Positions 45,264-54,784 are shown, counted from the stretch's first letter. The stretch: DNA of 64,000 nt from CAWCKS01 sp963763485 (GCA_963763485.1 CAVXOW010000007.1:496001-560000); one strand, 5' to 3'. Notes: generated by a model not told the origin, from the sequence alone. Numbers and translations are program-made.

Positions 45264-45617
45264 TTATCCCGCAGCCTGCGGGCGCCGTGCTTCCTCCGGA
45301 CGGACCAACCTCCAATCCAGCCCCTCGAACAAGGCCGCAAACATCGCCGGCGACATCCGCATCACGCCGTCCGCGATCGTTGGCCATACGAACTTGCAAC
45401 CTTCGAGGCGTTTGTGCACCAACACCAGGCCCGTTCGATCCCAGACCAAAATCTTGATCCGGTCAGCTCGTTTCGATCGGAACACAAAGGCTGCCCCGCT
45501 GAACGGATCGAGACGAAGCATCTCCTGCACCTTCGCAGCAAGCCCATCATGGCCACAGCGGAAGTCGATCGGCCGCGTCGCCATGTAAATCTTCAGATCA
45601 GCACCGGCCGCAATCAT
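45264..45617 (-). CDS. tnpB: IS66 accessory protein TnpB
   Basis: A 117-residue protein of the IS66 Orf2-like family: IYMATRPIDFRCGHDGLAAK, DPFSGAAFVFRSKRADRIKI and WDRTGLVLVHKRLEGCKF are typical. It is required with TnpA and TnpC for transposition in this family. The start overlaps the tnpA stop by 4 bp (translational coupling). It is intact. Confidence 0.93.
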   Translation of the reverse strand: MIAAGADLKIYMATRPIDFRCGHDGLAAKVQEMLRLDPFSGAAFVFRSKRADRIKILVWDRTGLVLVHKRLEGCKFVWPTIADGVMRMSPAMFAALFEGLDWRLVRPEEARRPQAAG

Positions 45618-46081
45618 CTTGATGCTCGCAACGCGCGGATCACCCGGGACAGCTGCTCGCCATCTATGGCCGTGTCCGTCCGCAGTACGACATCGCCGAT
45701 CGCGATCTCAAGTTTGATCGCCGGAACGTGACGCTCCTCCAACGCACCTTCAACGACCAGCGGCGCGAATGTCGGCTGCGGCGCCTCGCACGACGGCAAC
45801 ATCCCTCGCTGTCGAAACCGCCGTCGCCAATCGTAAATCTGCCAGCGTGTCGCGCCGTGCTTACGTGCCACCTCGGACACCTGCGCACCGGGGAGCAGAC
45901 TCTCGGCGGCGATCCGAGCTCTCTCAGCTTCCGAACGCACGCGGCGACCCGTCGGCCCTTCAAGAACCTCCAGCCGGCTCACCGGCCGTACCGATGAGCC
46001 GTCCAAATGGACGTCCTTTTTGCTGTCCAGTCCCATCCCAAACCTCCGTTCCAAGTTCCAGCCGGAGGCTTCTTCGCACAT
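45614..46081 (-). CDS. tnpA: IS66 accessory protein TnpA
   Basis: A 155-residue protein with an HTH_Tnp_1-type helix-turn-helix: RVRSEAERARIAAESL, then VSEVARKHGATRWQIYDWRRR. IS66 TnpA proteins are small DNA-binding partners of TnpC. The first 20 residues may not be translated; an internal Met near residue 16 (MGLDSKK) is an alternative start. It is the first gene of the element on the minus strand and overlaps tnpB by 4 bp. Confidence 0.88.
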   Translation of the reverse strand: MCEEASGWNLERRFGMGLDSKKDVHLDGSSVRPVSRLEVLEGPTGRRVRSEAERARIAAESLLPGAQVSEVARKHGATRWQIYDWRRRFRQRGMLPSCEAPQPTFAPLVVEGALEERHVPAIKLEIAIGDVVLRTDTAIDGEQLSRVIRALRASR

Positions 46082-46405
46082 TCATTTTAACTCTGAAGCA
46101 AGGGTGGCGGCTTCGCGCTTACTGACATTCGCGTCGAGTCGATCTTCAAACCGCAACAACTCTTCATGCAAAGCATTAAAGTCGCGCTCGAACTCGTACT
46201 TGATGGTTTCCCATACGGCACCCTTTCGTATCGCGGCATCGAGATCTTCTCTAATGCACTTATGACGTTTGCGAATTTGCTCGACGACGGGCTCGTGGTC
46301 GTCCGAGAACTCCCCTTGGTCTTTGAATTCGCGCACTTTTGCGTCGAGACGGCGAGAGAAAGTATCGAGCTTATTCCTTAGCCCTTGGTAATTCTGGTAG
46401 TTCAT
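46082..46405 (-). pseudogene. Small coiled-coil protein gene cut near its 3' end by IS66
   Basis: From ATG 46405 (AGGAAGG upstream) the minus strand encodes a charged helical protein: LRNKLDTFSRRLDAKVREFK, VVEQIRKRHKCI, TIKYEFERDFNALHEELLRF, EDRLDANV. IS66 begins at 46122 within codon 95. The present frame then reads 12 element-derived residues to a stop at 46082. Joining the far side of the insertion (43584 downward) restores IKQNKH and a stop at 43557-43559, so the original protein was about 100 residues. Loss is only about six residues, so the altered protein may still work. The family and function are unknown. Confidence 0.75.
46123..46130. repeat. 8-bp target duplication of IS66, right copy
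   Basis: TGACATTC, identical to 43577-43584, directly follows the right end of the IS66 element and is part of the interrupted coiled-coil gene. Confidence 0.88.
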
Positions 46406-46703
46406 TGGCCTTGGCCCTTCCTGTTAGAATTGACTGTGCATCAGACCGCGCCAAAGATCGCTTCGCGTCACTGCTTGAGCCTTCACGGTCGACGTGGCAG
46501 CCCCTGACACAGCGAGGGTGAATCGCGTCAACCAGCTCTTAGGCCTGCGGTCTAGGACGACTTATCCGCCTGGCTTGAACTCCACTGCTCCTGACTTTAA
46601 GCGGAGCTGGTGCAAGCGTCGACCATCAATGTGATGCGGCAATAGTCTGAAGGCCGCTTCCAAGGAGCGCTAGAAGCGAGCCTATAAGGACCAGCGACGC
46701 GTG
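46406..46703. other. Region between IS66 target gene and IS21, no gene seen
   Basis: It contains the upstream region of the coiled-coil gene. No coding motif, tRNA or repeat was recognised in about 300 bp. Confidence 0.4.
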
Positions 46704-46711
46704 TGCCGAGG
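46704..46711. repeat. 8-bp target duplication of IS21, left copy
   Basis: TGCCGAGG precedes the left end of the IS21 element and is repeated exactly at 49340-49347 just beyond its right end. IS21 elements make 4-8 bp duplications. Confidence 0.75.
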
Positions 46712-46725
46712 TGCGCATTTCGGTG

Positions 46726-46804
46726 ATGGTGAGCGGCGATTTCACTCGATGGTGAGCGCTCGTTTCGTTTGATCATGAGCAGGTATTTCACGCGATCATG
46801 AGCG
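46726..46804. repeat. IS21 left-end repeats, four copies at 23-bp period
   Basis: ATSRTGAGC-type units (ATGGTGAGC, ATGGTGAGC, ATCATGAGC, ATCATGAGC) begin at 46726, 46749, 46772 and 46795, exactly 23 bp apart, with a TTTC between units. They match, in the opposite orientation, the right-end set and are the presumed IstA binding sites. Confidence 0.8.
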
Positions 46805-46831
46805 GCCGCTTTGACCGACATGATGATTGGT

Positions 46832-47605
46832 TCAGGGGTTTGAGTTTGCGTCAAGAGTTTGATTGCGGGCGTTCTTCTTTCGCATGCTTTCTCCGGAGAG
46901 TTGAAGGCGGTGAGCGTTGTGAACGAGGCGGTCCAGGATAGCGTCGCCGAGGGTGGGGTCGCCGATAACGGCGTGCCAATGTTCGATGGGGATTTGGCTG
47001 GTGACGATGGTCGAGGCGCGACCGTGGCGATCATCAAGGATCTCCAAAAGGTCGCGCCGTTCAGGCGGATTGAGAACCGACAGACCCCAATCATCGAGGA
47101 TGAGGAGTTGAACGCGGCCGAAGGTCTTGAGCAGACGGCCATAGCGGCCGTCGCCGCGCGCGAGGGCAAGTGCCTCGAACAGGCGCGGGACGCGATGATA
47201 CTGGACCGAACGATTGTCGCGGCAGGCTTTGTGGCCGAGGGCGCAGGCGATCCAGCTCTTGCCTAGCCCGGTTGCCCCCGTGATGAGCAGGTTCTCGTTG
47301 CGGTCGATCCAGTCGCCACCGACGAGTTTGGCGAAGACGGCGCGATCGATACCACGTGGCGTGCGCAAATCGACGTCTTCCACGCATGCGCTCTGGCGCA
47401 ACGCGGCGAACTTGAGGCGGGTCGTGAGACGTTTGGTGTCGCGCTCGGCAGCTTCGCGATCGACGAGCAGCCCGATGCGCTCCTCGAACGGCAGGGCATC
47501 GAGATCCTGTGATCGTCGCTGCTCCTCGAAGGCTTTGGCCATTCCGGTCAAACCAAGCCTGATTAGCCGTTCATGGGTGGGATGTGTCAGCATTGAAATC
47601 TCCAT
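46832..47605 (-). CDS. istB: IS21 helper ATPase IstB
   Basis: A 257-residue AAA+ ATPase that assists IstA. Walker A is GATGLGKS (about 104-111), Walker B LLILDDWGL, and the sensor region is RASTIVTSQIPIEHWHAVIG. The N-terminus (RLIRLGLTGMAKAFEEQ) is the IstB helical domain. The frame is complete. Its ATG at 47605 follows the istA stop by 3 bp, typical of this family. Confidence 0.93.
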   Translation of the reverse strand: MEISMLTHPTHERLIRLGLTGMAKAFEEQRRSQDLDALPFEERIGLLVDREAAERDTKRLTTRLKFAALRQSACVEDVDLRTPRGIDRAVFAKLVGGDWIDRNENLLITGATGLGKSWIACALGHKACRDNRSVQYHRVPRLFEALALARGDGRYGRLLKTFGRVQLLILDDWGLSVLNPPERRDLLEILDDRHGRASTIVTSQIPIEHWHAVIGDPTLGDAILDRLVHNAHRLQLSGESMRKKNARNQTLDANSNP

Positions 47606-47608
47606 GGT

Positions 47609-49145
47609 TCAGTGGAAATAGCCCTGACCGCGGATGTTGCCGTGGCGCAGGGGTTGATGGTCGGAGCTCTCGTCGAGGAAGGCGCGATCGAGGCCGTTCT
47701 TGAGGATGGAACGGATCGAGGCAACCGAGCGTGCCTTGATGAGGATGCCGCGTCGGCAGGCCGCATCGATGCGCGCATTGTCGTAGCTCCTGGCCAGCGA
47801 CAAGATACCGAGGCAGGTGCGAAAGCCTTGCTCGGGATGAGGCCGGGCCGCGATGACCGCCTGGAAAAACGCCGCGGTCGATGGACCAATCTTCTCGCCG
47901 GCAGCGATCAGTCCTCCCGGCGTCCACTTGCCGTAGCGGCGATGGCGCTCGGCATGTGATCGGCGATGGTGGTGTGGCCACGCCGGTTGGGCGCACGGGC
48001 GTGGCTCGCAATCCTCTGACCCTTGTGGAAGATCTCGACGGTCTTGTCGGCGATGCGGACATCGACGAGTTCACGGATCAGGCGGTAAGGGGTGGAATAC
48101 CAGTGGCCGTCGATCTCGACGTGATAGTCGGGCGCGACGCGGCAACGCTTCCAGCGCGCAAAGACGTAGGGCTGGTCTGGCAGCTCTCCCAACTTGAGAC
48201 GATCGATCTCGGCGAACAGTTCGGCCCGGCTGGAGCCGAAGCCGCGCATCTGGCGGGCGTTGAGTTCGACGACGAGCCCGCGGATCGCGGTATTGAGTTC
48301 CGCCAGGGAGAAGAAACGCTGATTGCGCAGGCGGGCCAGGATCCAGCGCTGCGCGATCTGGACGGCGACCTCAACCTTGGCCTTGTCCTTTGGTCGCCTC
48401 GGCCTTGCCGCCAGGATCGCGGTGCCGTAATGGCCGGCCATCTCGGCATAGGTTCGGTTGATACCGGGATCGTAGCGATCGGGGTTGGTAACGGCCGCCT
48501 TGAGATTATCGCAGACCACGAACTTCGGCACGCCACCCAGAAACCTGAACAGATTGGCATGAACACCGATCCAGTCCGACAGGCCCTCGCTTGGGCAAGC
48601 CTCGGCGTAGGTGTAGTTCGAGGCCCCCATCGCCGCGACGAACAGCTTCATGGCGCGCACTTCGCCGGTGATGGGATCGAAGATGTCGATGGTATCGCCG
48701 GCGAAATCGACGAACACCTTCTCCCCACCAATGTGGATCTGACGCATGCTCGGCCGCGCACGCTGCTTCCAGGCCTCGAAGGTCGTGCAAAACCAGGTAT
48801 AGCCAAAACCGTCCGGATTGGCGGCGCGATACTCTTCCCACAACAGCAGGCGGTCACACTACGGCGGCGCAGTTCCTTCTCCACATAAACCCAATCGGGT
48901 GCCGGTCGCCGGTCGCTTTGCGAGGCCGCCCTCGGCGCCGGGAATAGCAACAGCTCCAGCCCCTCGTCGTCCAGGCCCTCCGGCAGCGGCCAGCTCAACC
49001 CCGCAAGGCGCGCGCGCCGCACGTAACCATGCACGACGCCATTGCTTACCCCGATCATCCGCGCGATGACGCGCTCGGTCAGGCCCTGCTGCCTCAAACG
49101 TAAAACTTCTCTGATCCGGCGCATCGACAATCTCTCGGTAGGCAT
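47609..49145 (-). pseudogene. istA: IS21 transposase IstA, two frame breaks
   Basis: The first part (49145 to about 48850) has the helix-turn-helix EVLRLRQQGLTERVIARMIG. After a one-base loss near 48853 the frame continues as WEEYRAANPDGFGYTWFC, VFVDFAGDTIDIFD (catalytic DDE core), FVVCDNLKAAV, and HVEIDGHWYSTPYRL. A second loss near 47958 shifts to HRRYGKWTPGGLIAAGEKIG and the end RHGNIRGQGYFH at 47609. All conserved parts of a roughly 500-residue IstA are present, so the damage is recent and small. Confidence 0.88.
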
Positions 49146-49222
49146 CGGGCTTCCTCATTGTTGAATGAGGAACCCGTAGCCCGGCTGAGTTGTCGGCCGA
49201 AGCGTCCGGCACCGCCAAACGG

Positions 49223-49324
49223 TGCTCACGATCGCCTGAAATCGCTGCTCACGATGCTCTGAAATCGTTGCTCACGATCCCGCGAAATCGCTGCTCACGA
49301 TGCGGTGAAATCCGTGCTCACGAT
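49223..49324. repeat. IS21 right-end repeats, five copies at 23-bp period
   Basis: TGCTCACGAT occurs at 49223, 49246, 49269, 49292 and 49315, exactly 23 bp apart, each followed by about four variable bases and a GAAA-containing spacer. They lie at the istA-upstream end of the IS21 element and are inverted relative to the left-end set. They are not a CRISPR array: the repeats are short and the spacers nearly conserved. Confidence 0.88.
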
Positions 49325-49339
49325 CCCCTGAAACGCGCA

Positions 49340-49347
49340 TGCCGAGG
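49340..49347. repeat. 8-bp target duplication of IS21, right copy
   Basis: TGCCGAGG, identical to 46704-46711, directly outside the right end of the element. Confidence 0.75.
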
Positions 49348-49772
49348 CGCTTGCGTTCTGTGTTACCCGGCGGCCGGATCGCAACGCCAGTAGCACCAAC
49401 CCGTAAGCTGAAGGTTTTCCGAAAGGAGCGATACGCGAACATATCGTCGGAGGTTTTCTGTTCGATGAGAGAGCCGCGTGAGCACCTTGTCGGTATGCCA
49501 TCTGACGATCGCAACTGGAGCGTCTGCGCGGCGTCAGAAAATCGGCCTCCACTCTGTTTGGTGCCAGTGTCTTCTCACGAAAACCGTGTACCAGCTCGAT
49601 GAGACGCTGACCCGGCGACGAAGATCATCTTCTTTCTGATGGGCCACGGTGGCGTCGATGGTTGACCACAACGGCTTCGACGTCGTCACCTCCCGATTTC
49701 TGGTGACCAGTCTCGCAAACCTACGGGTCTTCGCCGCGCGGCGACGCCAAGGCAGCGGCGACAGCAACTCCG
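49348..49772. other. Stretch without a supported gene
   Basis: About 425 bp between IS21 and the broken hydrolase gene. Open frames of 80-87 codons occur on both strands without recognisable motifs; the region may be old sequence disturbed by insertion. Confidence 0.4.
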
Positions 49773-50593
49773 TCAATAGGGCTCGGTTAGAGAATACGGC
49801 GGAACAGAAACGGGCGGTCTCTTTGGCAACGGTCGATCATCACCCAGGAACTGATCGAGCTCACCGGCAAGCCGTTCCTTCAAGGTCTCCGGGCCGCGAT
49901 CGCTGAGATCGGTATGGGGTGCACCGGTCTTGACGATTTCAATGTCGTCTTTCTTTTGTTCAGCTGCATTCGGCACCACACCTGGATCCGGCGTGAACTG
50001 GCCGCCCAATGAGCGAAACGACAAGATTTTGGCTCTCACAAAGTCGAGCGGGACCCGCAGATTGTCCGGCGTGATGAGTCTCACGACGGAATTGGGGTGA
50101 TCCGCCGCATAAAACACCGATATGTCTCCACCGTTGGAATGGCCGACCAAAGTGAGTTTGTCGTAGTTCGCGATCGGCTCTCTCTTTCTGAGTTCGCTTA
50201 TAACGAAGTCAATATTGGCTGCGCCTCGTTCAAAGGCGGGCAACCGACCGACTAGGGAGAGCCCGACATCGACAGGGGAGGGTCGGTCGGCAGGTCGTGT
50301 TGAATGCTCGCAACCAGATAGCCGCGTGCGGCAAGCACGTCCGCGACAAAAGAATATTCGTTGCTTCTTACGGTGTGGCCCTGGCTCAGGATTGCGACGG
50401 GCAACTTTTCCAAACCAGCCATCGCCTCCATTTCCTTGTCGCGTCGGACGTAGAGGTCGACGGGCACGCTTCGATTTCGTGCGCCGTCAAACAACGCCAA
50501 TCGTTCGTGGCGGATAGCCAACTTGGTCGTCGCAACCAATCCGCCGATCAGGGCGAGAGCAACACAGGATGCAATTATGATTTTTCGCTTCAT
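49773..50593 (-). pseudogene. Periplasmic alpha/beta hydrolase, copy 1, frameshifted
   Basis: The first half (50593-50252) has a signal anchor (IIIASCVALALIGGLVATT), RHERLALFDGARNRSVPVDL and ARGYLVASIQHDLPTDPPL, and stops at 50252. The second half, from about 50270 in another frame, carries the nucleophile box GHSNGGDISVFYAADHP, RLITPDNLRVPLDFV, LSFRSLGGQF and the His region APHTDLSDRGPETLKERL. It aligns throughout with the intact hydrolase at 56582-57487. One base gained or lost in the G run near 50266 explains the break. Loss of function is inferred. Confidence 0.8.
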
Positions 50594-50729
50594 GACAAAT
50601 CGACCCCTGATCGCGGCTGCGCGGGTAGCTAAACCTCCGCATTGTGGGGCGGGTCCGCAGACCCTCCCCGGAGATAGCCCGCCCGTATGCCCGGAGACCG
50701 CAAGGACCGAGCGGGCCTCTCGAGCCTTG

Positions 50730-52274
50730 TCAGCCCAGGGGCATGGCGATGAACCGCGTCGCGTCAGCGGTCTTGACCCGCATCAGGATGTCACGCTTTC
50801 CGTCACTCTTGGCAGCGGAGAGCGCCTTGCGCATGTCACCTGCATTGGCGACGGCCTTGCCGCCGACATCGAGAATGATGTCACCCGACTGGAAGCCGTG
50901 TTCGGCCGCAGGCCCTTCCGGATCGACGCCGGTGACGACGACACCGCCGCCGCCGGAGCCGGCCACGTCGTTTGCAGGCGCAACGGTCAACCCGAGATGA
51001 GGCACACCTCGGCCAGATTCGCTTTGCTGGTCGCCGGCATTCGCTTGCTGCTGGTTCGCCATCGTGCCGAGTGCGACCGTCATTGTCTTTGCTTCACCCT
51101 TGCGCCAAATATCGAGCTTGACCGAGCTCCCCGGGGCTTGCATCGCGATCTGGCGCGCAAGATCACGCAAATCCTTGACGGCCGTCCCATTCACGGCGGT
51201 GATGATGTCGCCGAACTCGATGCCGGCTTTGGCAGCGGGACTGCCGGACTGCGGCTCGTCGACCATCGCACCCGCGGCCTTCTTCAGCCCGAGACTGTCG
51301 GCGATGCCTTGAGTGACGGGCTGGATCTGGACGCCCAGCCACCCACGGGTGACGACGCCCTTGTCCTTCAGCTGAGCCACGACCAGTTTTGCGGTTTGCG
51401 CGGGAATATCGAACCCGATCCCGACCGAGCCGCCTGACGGCGAATAGATCGCTGTGTTCACGCCAATCACATTGCCGCTCATGTCGAACGCTGGTCCGCC
51501 CGAATTGCCCTTGTTGATCGGCGCGTCGATCTGAAGGTAGTTATCGTATGGGCCCGATCCGATGTCGCGCCCGCTTGCCGATACGATGCCGGCCGTCACG
51601 GTGCCGCCCAGTCCGTACGGATTTCCGACGGCAACGACCCAGTCGCCGACCCGCGGCGCGTGATCGCTATTCTCGAAATTGACGTAGGCTAAGTTGGTCT
51701 TGCCGTCGACTTTGATGAGAGCGAGATCGGTCTTCGGATCTGTGCCGACCACCCTCGCGGTGTAGGTTGCGCCATCGTCGGTCGTGACCTGCACGGATTT
51801 GGCGTGGTCGACCACGTGGTTGTTAGTCACGGCGTAGCCGTCCGGTGAGATGAAGAAGCCGGAGCCGACACCCGTGATGATCTGGTGTTGCTGAAGCTCG
51901 CCTCTCGGCATGCCGTTGAAGCCGTACTGACGAAAGAATTTCTCAAACGGGGTGCCATTCAATGTCGGTGGCAAGCCTTCGTCGTCGTTCTGGGCGATGG
52001 CAGCCGGATCGCTATTCTGATCGATTTTGACCCGCACGGAAATGACCGCCGGCTTGACCTTCGCGACGAGGTCGGCGAATCCGTTGGGCGCTGGCTGGTT
52101 TTCAGCAGCACGCGCGCTCGATGTCCACGCTGGCAAAGTAGATCGGCCATATCCGGCGGGGCCCGCCAGTACGACCGCGCCGCCGATAGCGGCGACGGAA
52201 GCGAGCAACGTCATACGTCGCGCCGAAAGTAATCGTCGGCCATTGGATCGGCCGGCATTGCTATTGCCTGTCAT
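50730..52274 (-). CDS. degP: Do-family periplasmic serine endoprotease (DegP/MucD type)
   Basis: A 514-residue envelope quality-control protease/chaperone. The hydrophobic N-terminal segment (21-40) is a signal or anchor. The trypsin-like triad is His153 (NNHVVD), Asp183 (TDLALIKVD) and Ser258 (GNSGGP). Two PDZ domains follow (about 310-395 and 410-510), with GWLGVQIQPVTQGIADSLG and GLTVAPAND. The length and layout are those of alphaproteobacterial DegP. It lies between the two broken genes for the hydrolase and the binding protein, on the same strand, with about 135 bp to the hydrolase copy. An envelope-stress role is expected. Confidence 0.93.
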   Translation of the reverse strand: MTGNSNAGRSNGRRLLSARRMTLLASVAAIGGAVVLAGPAGYGRSTLPAWTSSARAAENQPAPNGFADLVAKVKPAVISVRVKIDQNSDPAAIAQNDDEGLPPTLNGTPFEKFFRQYGFNGMPRGELQQHQIITGVGSGFFISPDGYAVTNNHVVDHAKSVQVTTDDGATYTARVVGTDPKTDLALIKVDGKTNLAYVNFENSDHAPRVGDWVVAVGNPYGLGGTVTAGIVSASGRDIGSGPYDNYLQIDAPINKGNSGGPAFDMSGNVIGVNTAIYSPSGGSVGIGFDIPAQTAKLVVAQLKDKGVVTRGWLGVQIQPVTQGIADSLGLKKAAGAMVDEPQSGSPAAKAGIEFGDIITAVNGTAVKDLRDLARQIAMQAPGSSVKLDIWRKGEAKTMTVALGTMANQQQANAGDQQSESGRGVPHLGLTVAPANDVAGSGGGGVVVTGVDPEGPAAEHGFQSGDIILDVGGKAVANAGDMRKALSAAKSDGKRDILMRVKTADATRFIAMPLG

Positions 52275-52482
52275 GATGAAATCTCCAGAAGCTCTGGGTC
52301 AAGCCCTTCTGAAGATATGGGGAGAGGACGTTACAACGGCCTGTCGCAGGCATTAATTCGCGGCAAGTGTTTGCATGTTTTGACAAGCGCTGTTTGTTGA
52401 CAATCGATTTAAAACGCGCCAGCGCGTTCCCCGGAATCCATCAATGAACTTGAAATTGCCGCGACCTGTCAGTCACAGCAGA

Positions 52483-53743
52483 CTAATTCTGCGCCGATCC
52501 ATCGATGATCGGACCAAACAGTTTCCAGCTCTCGCCTTCGAATTTCATCATTTGAAGCTGATCGATTGGATAGAAGTCGGTCGGCGACGTCTTGATTCGG
52601 ATTCCCGGCAGATAGACCCCGATTTGAAAATCAAGATTGGCGGCTTGTCTCATAACATTCGCGCGCGTCAAATCGTTGTCGCACTGCCTGAGGACCTGAA
52701 ATCAGTCCCTGTGCAACGCCATATCCATAGACGTTGGCAGGATCTCCCTTGTTTCCCGTAGGGTAATATCTGTCCATGAAGCCGCTCCATCGCTTCATCG
52801 CAGGATCGTCCTGCCATTGCGGATCGCCCGGATCCTTCATGTAAGCGGTGCTCAGGATGCCCTGACTATTTTCAAAACCTGCCTTGCGCAATACCGTGTC
52901 AACGGACGTCGAGACGTTCGGCACGATAGTGATCGGGTGCCAATTCAGCTTGGCCGCGCGCCCGATAGCCTGCGCAGCGGAGCCGTCGGTCGCAAGGCTG
53001 ATGAAAATATCTGGGTTAGCCTGCTTGATCTGTATGATCTGCAAATCGACCGTAGCGTCTGTCGTCTCATAGGGAATTTTGGCAACGATCAGTTTCGAGG
53101 CCTGGTCGCCAAGAACTCGATCGATACCGATCAGGCAATCGTTCCCGAAGTCGTCGTCTTCGTAGAGGATTCCAATCGTTTTGCGCGGATGGTTCTCCAG
53201 GATATATTTCGCATAAATGTGTGCCTCGCTCCGAAAATTCGGCGCCCATCCCATTGTCCATGGATAGTTCTTGGGGTCACCGAACTTGGCGGCTGCGCTT
53301 GCGACGAACAGCTGGGGCACTTTTCGCTGATTCAAATAACCTCGGGTCGCAGTATTTGACTCTGTGCCGAGGGAGTTGAATAAGAGCAAAACTTCGTCGC
53401 CTTCGACAAGCCTTCGCGCCTGTTCGATCGCCTTTGTGGGGTTGCCGCCGTCGTCGTAAGAAATGAACGAAATCTCGCGGCCGTTGACGCCACCCTGATC
53501 ATTGATCATCTGGAATAACGCCGCCTCGACGTTGGCGACCGCGCCATGGCCCGAGGTCGCATCATTGTAAGGTATAATGTTGCCAATTTTGATGTGGCGA
53601 TCTGTTGCTCCTGTATCGTATTTCTTTTGCGCAGCGGCGGGCGTCAAAACGATCGGACTGGCGAACGCCAACCCACCAAGCGTCAGGCCCGCACTCAGGA
53701 GGCTTCGGCGCTTAATTGCAGCATCAAATAAGTTGGCAGACAT
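52483..53743 (-). pseudogene. ABC transporter substrate-binding protein (branched-chain amino acid type), copy 1, frameshifted
   Basis: The start at 53743 (MSANLFDAAIKRRSLL) gives a twin-arginine-like signal ending near AAAQ. The periplasmic binding fold follows: HIKIGNIIPYNDATSGHGAV, NDQGGVNGREISFISYDDG, EQARRLVEGDEVLLLFNSLG, WTMGWAPNF. The frame breaks near 52697. One extra G there, relative to the intact copy, would explain it. The C-terminal part continues as CDNDLTRANVMRQAANLDFQ and LQMMKFEGESWKLFGPIIDG to 52483. It aligns end to end with the intact protein at 54820-56043. It belongs to the LivJ/Peripla_BP_6 class. No permease genes are adjacent. Confidence 0.83.
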
Positions 53744-53961
53744 CTGCCGCCGCCCCTGCTTGATTTTTCGCCCGCGCAACGGACCTCACCATTGATAATT
53801 TGCTCGTGTGGCACGACCATCTCCCGACGAGCATGAGTGCGCTCAGACACGATCGCAGGAAAGCCGACCCTGAAAGGGTAGGTGATGTAGTATCCCGAAA
53901 CGATCAAAGTACCATCGACTGCATCGCAGAGCAGATTGGAGTCAGTTGGGTTCAGACCGGA

Positions 53962-54699
53962 TCACTTTGCAACCGGCACGTTTGGCGGCGCTGTCTGCCG
54001 TTTAATTTCTTTGAGATAATCCTGCGCTTCTGCGACGGCAGTCGTTTGGTCGGCAGGGCTCATGCCGCGTAGCAACGCATCGCGTTCATGCCGCGCAACT
54101 TGATTGCCCTCAATGGATGATACCTCCAGCCATGCGTAAGCTTCCTTGGCGTTCTCGGGCACCCCGAGACCCAGGCGATACACCTGCCCAAGCAACATTG
54201 CTGCCCGTGCATCGCCGACATTGGCTGCCCTTTCGAGGTAGGTTTTTGCCGCGGCAAAATCCGGTGACGTGGCATCGCCGTGCAAATAGATCTCGCCGAG
54301 TCGAACTTCTGCGGCGACGACATTTTGCGACGCGGATTTCTTGTATAGCTCGATAGCTTTCCCGATGTCGCGCGGAGCGCCGAGGCCAAGCTCGCTCATG
54401 TGGCCGAGCCAATATTGAGCGTCAGGGTTGTTCTGATCGGCAAGTTTTCGGAATATCGACACCGCATCCTGTTCGTCACCGGCGCGAAACGCCTTTTCAC
54501 CGGTTTGCAGGCTTTGGTCTGCTGGTACAGAGCTATGACGTATGCGCCATTCCTGCACGGCCACGCCGACGATCAAGCCCATCAGAGCGACAACAACCAC
54601 CGTCGCGGAGGACTGTCCCGATGAGCCCGGTTGTTTGTTGGATACGTCTTGCGGCATGCGCACTCTGGTTTTGGGCGGATAGTGTGTAGCCACCGCCAA
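53962..54699 (-). CDS. Membrane-anchored Sel1/TPR-repeat protein
   Basis: A 245-residue protein with one membrane helix (about 31-48, SATVVVVALMGLIVGVAVQ), then Sel1-like repeats (about 65-215): DAQYWLGHMSELGLGAPRDI, AAEVRLGEIYLHGDATS, ARAAMLLGQVYRLGLGVPEN. Sel1 domains are protein-protein interaction scaffolds, here probably facing the periplasm. The start may be the internal Met15 (MPQDVSNKQ). It lies between the two substrate-binding protein genes on the same strand. The partner is unknown. Confidence 0.78.
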   Translation of the reverse strand: MAVATHYPPKTRVRMPQDVSNKQPGSSGQSSATVVVVALMGLIVGVAVQEWRIRHSSVPADQSLQTGEKAFRAGDEQDAVSIFRKLADQNNPDAQYWLGHMSELGLGAPRDIGKAIELYKKSASQNVVAAEVRLGEIYLHGDATSPDFAAAKTYLERAANVGDARAAMLLGQVYRLGLGVPENAKEAYAWLEVSSIEGNQVARHERDALLRGMSPADQTTAVAEAQDYLKEIKRQTAPPNVPVAK

Positions 54700-54784
54700 C
54701 GAAGCGCACCCTAATCTGGTTGTTTGTTAATGCAAGCTTCCCTTCGGAAATACAAGATTCGAAGAGCAGACCCAAAGTTGAAAT

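Larger units (their letters stand above)
43585..46122 (-). mobile_element. Complete IS66-family insertion sequence, 2538 bp
   Basis: The element carries tnpA, tnpB and tnpC in order on the minus strand, all intact. The ends form an imperfect inverted repeat starting GTAAGCGC on both sides: left GTAAGCGCTTAACCGCGACC, right (reversed) GTAAGCGCGAAGCCGCCACC. Exact 8-bp direct repeats TGACATTC flank it. Intact genes and an unmutated duplication indicate a fairly recent insertion. The target was the 3' end of a small coiled-coil gene. Confidence 0.92.
46712..49339 (-). mobile_element. IS21-family insertion sequence, 2628 bp, istA broken
   Basis: The element contains istA (two frame breaks) and istB on the minus strand. 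The ends are related inverted repeats (left TGCGCATTTCGGTGATGGTG, right reversed TGCGCGTTTCAGGGGATCGT), each followed inward by several 23-bp phased binding repeats. TGCCGAGG is duplicated on both sides. Because istA is frameshifted the element is probably inactive by itself. Confidence 0.87.

Noticed and set aside
47881..48888. A 335-codon plus-strand open frame
   Set aside because: It lies opposite the istA sequence, which shows the catalytic core of an IS21 transposase.
49200..49330. Short evenly spaced repeats that resemble a CRISPR array
   Set aside because: The units are only about 10 bp with nearly conserved 13-bp intervals, sit exactly at the end of IS21, and match inverted units at its other end. 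No cas genes are present.
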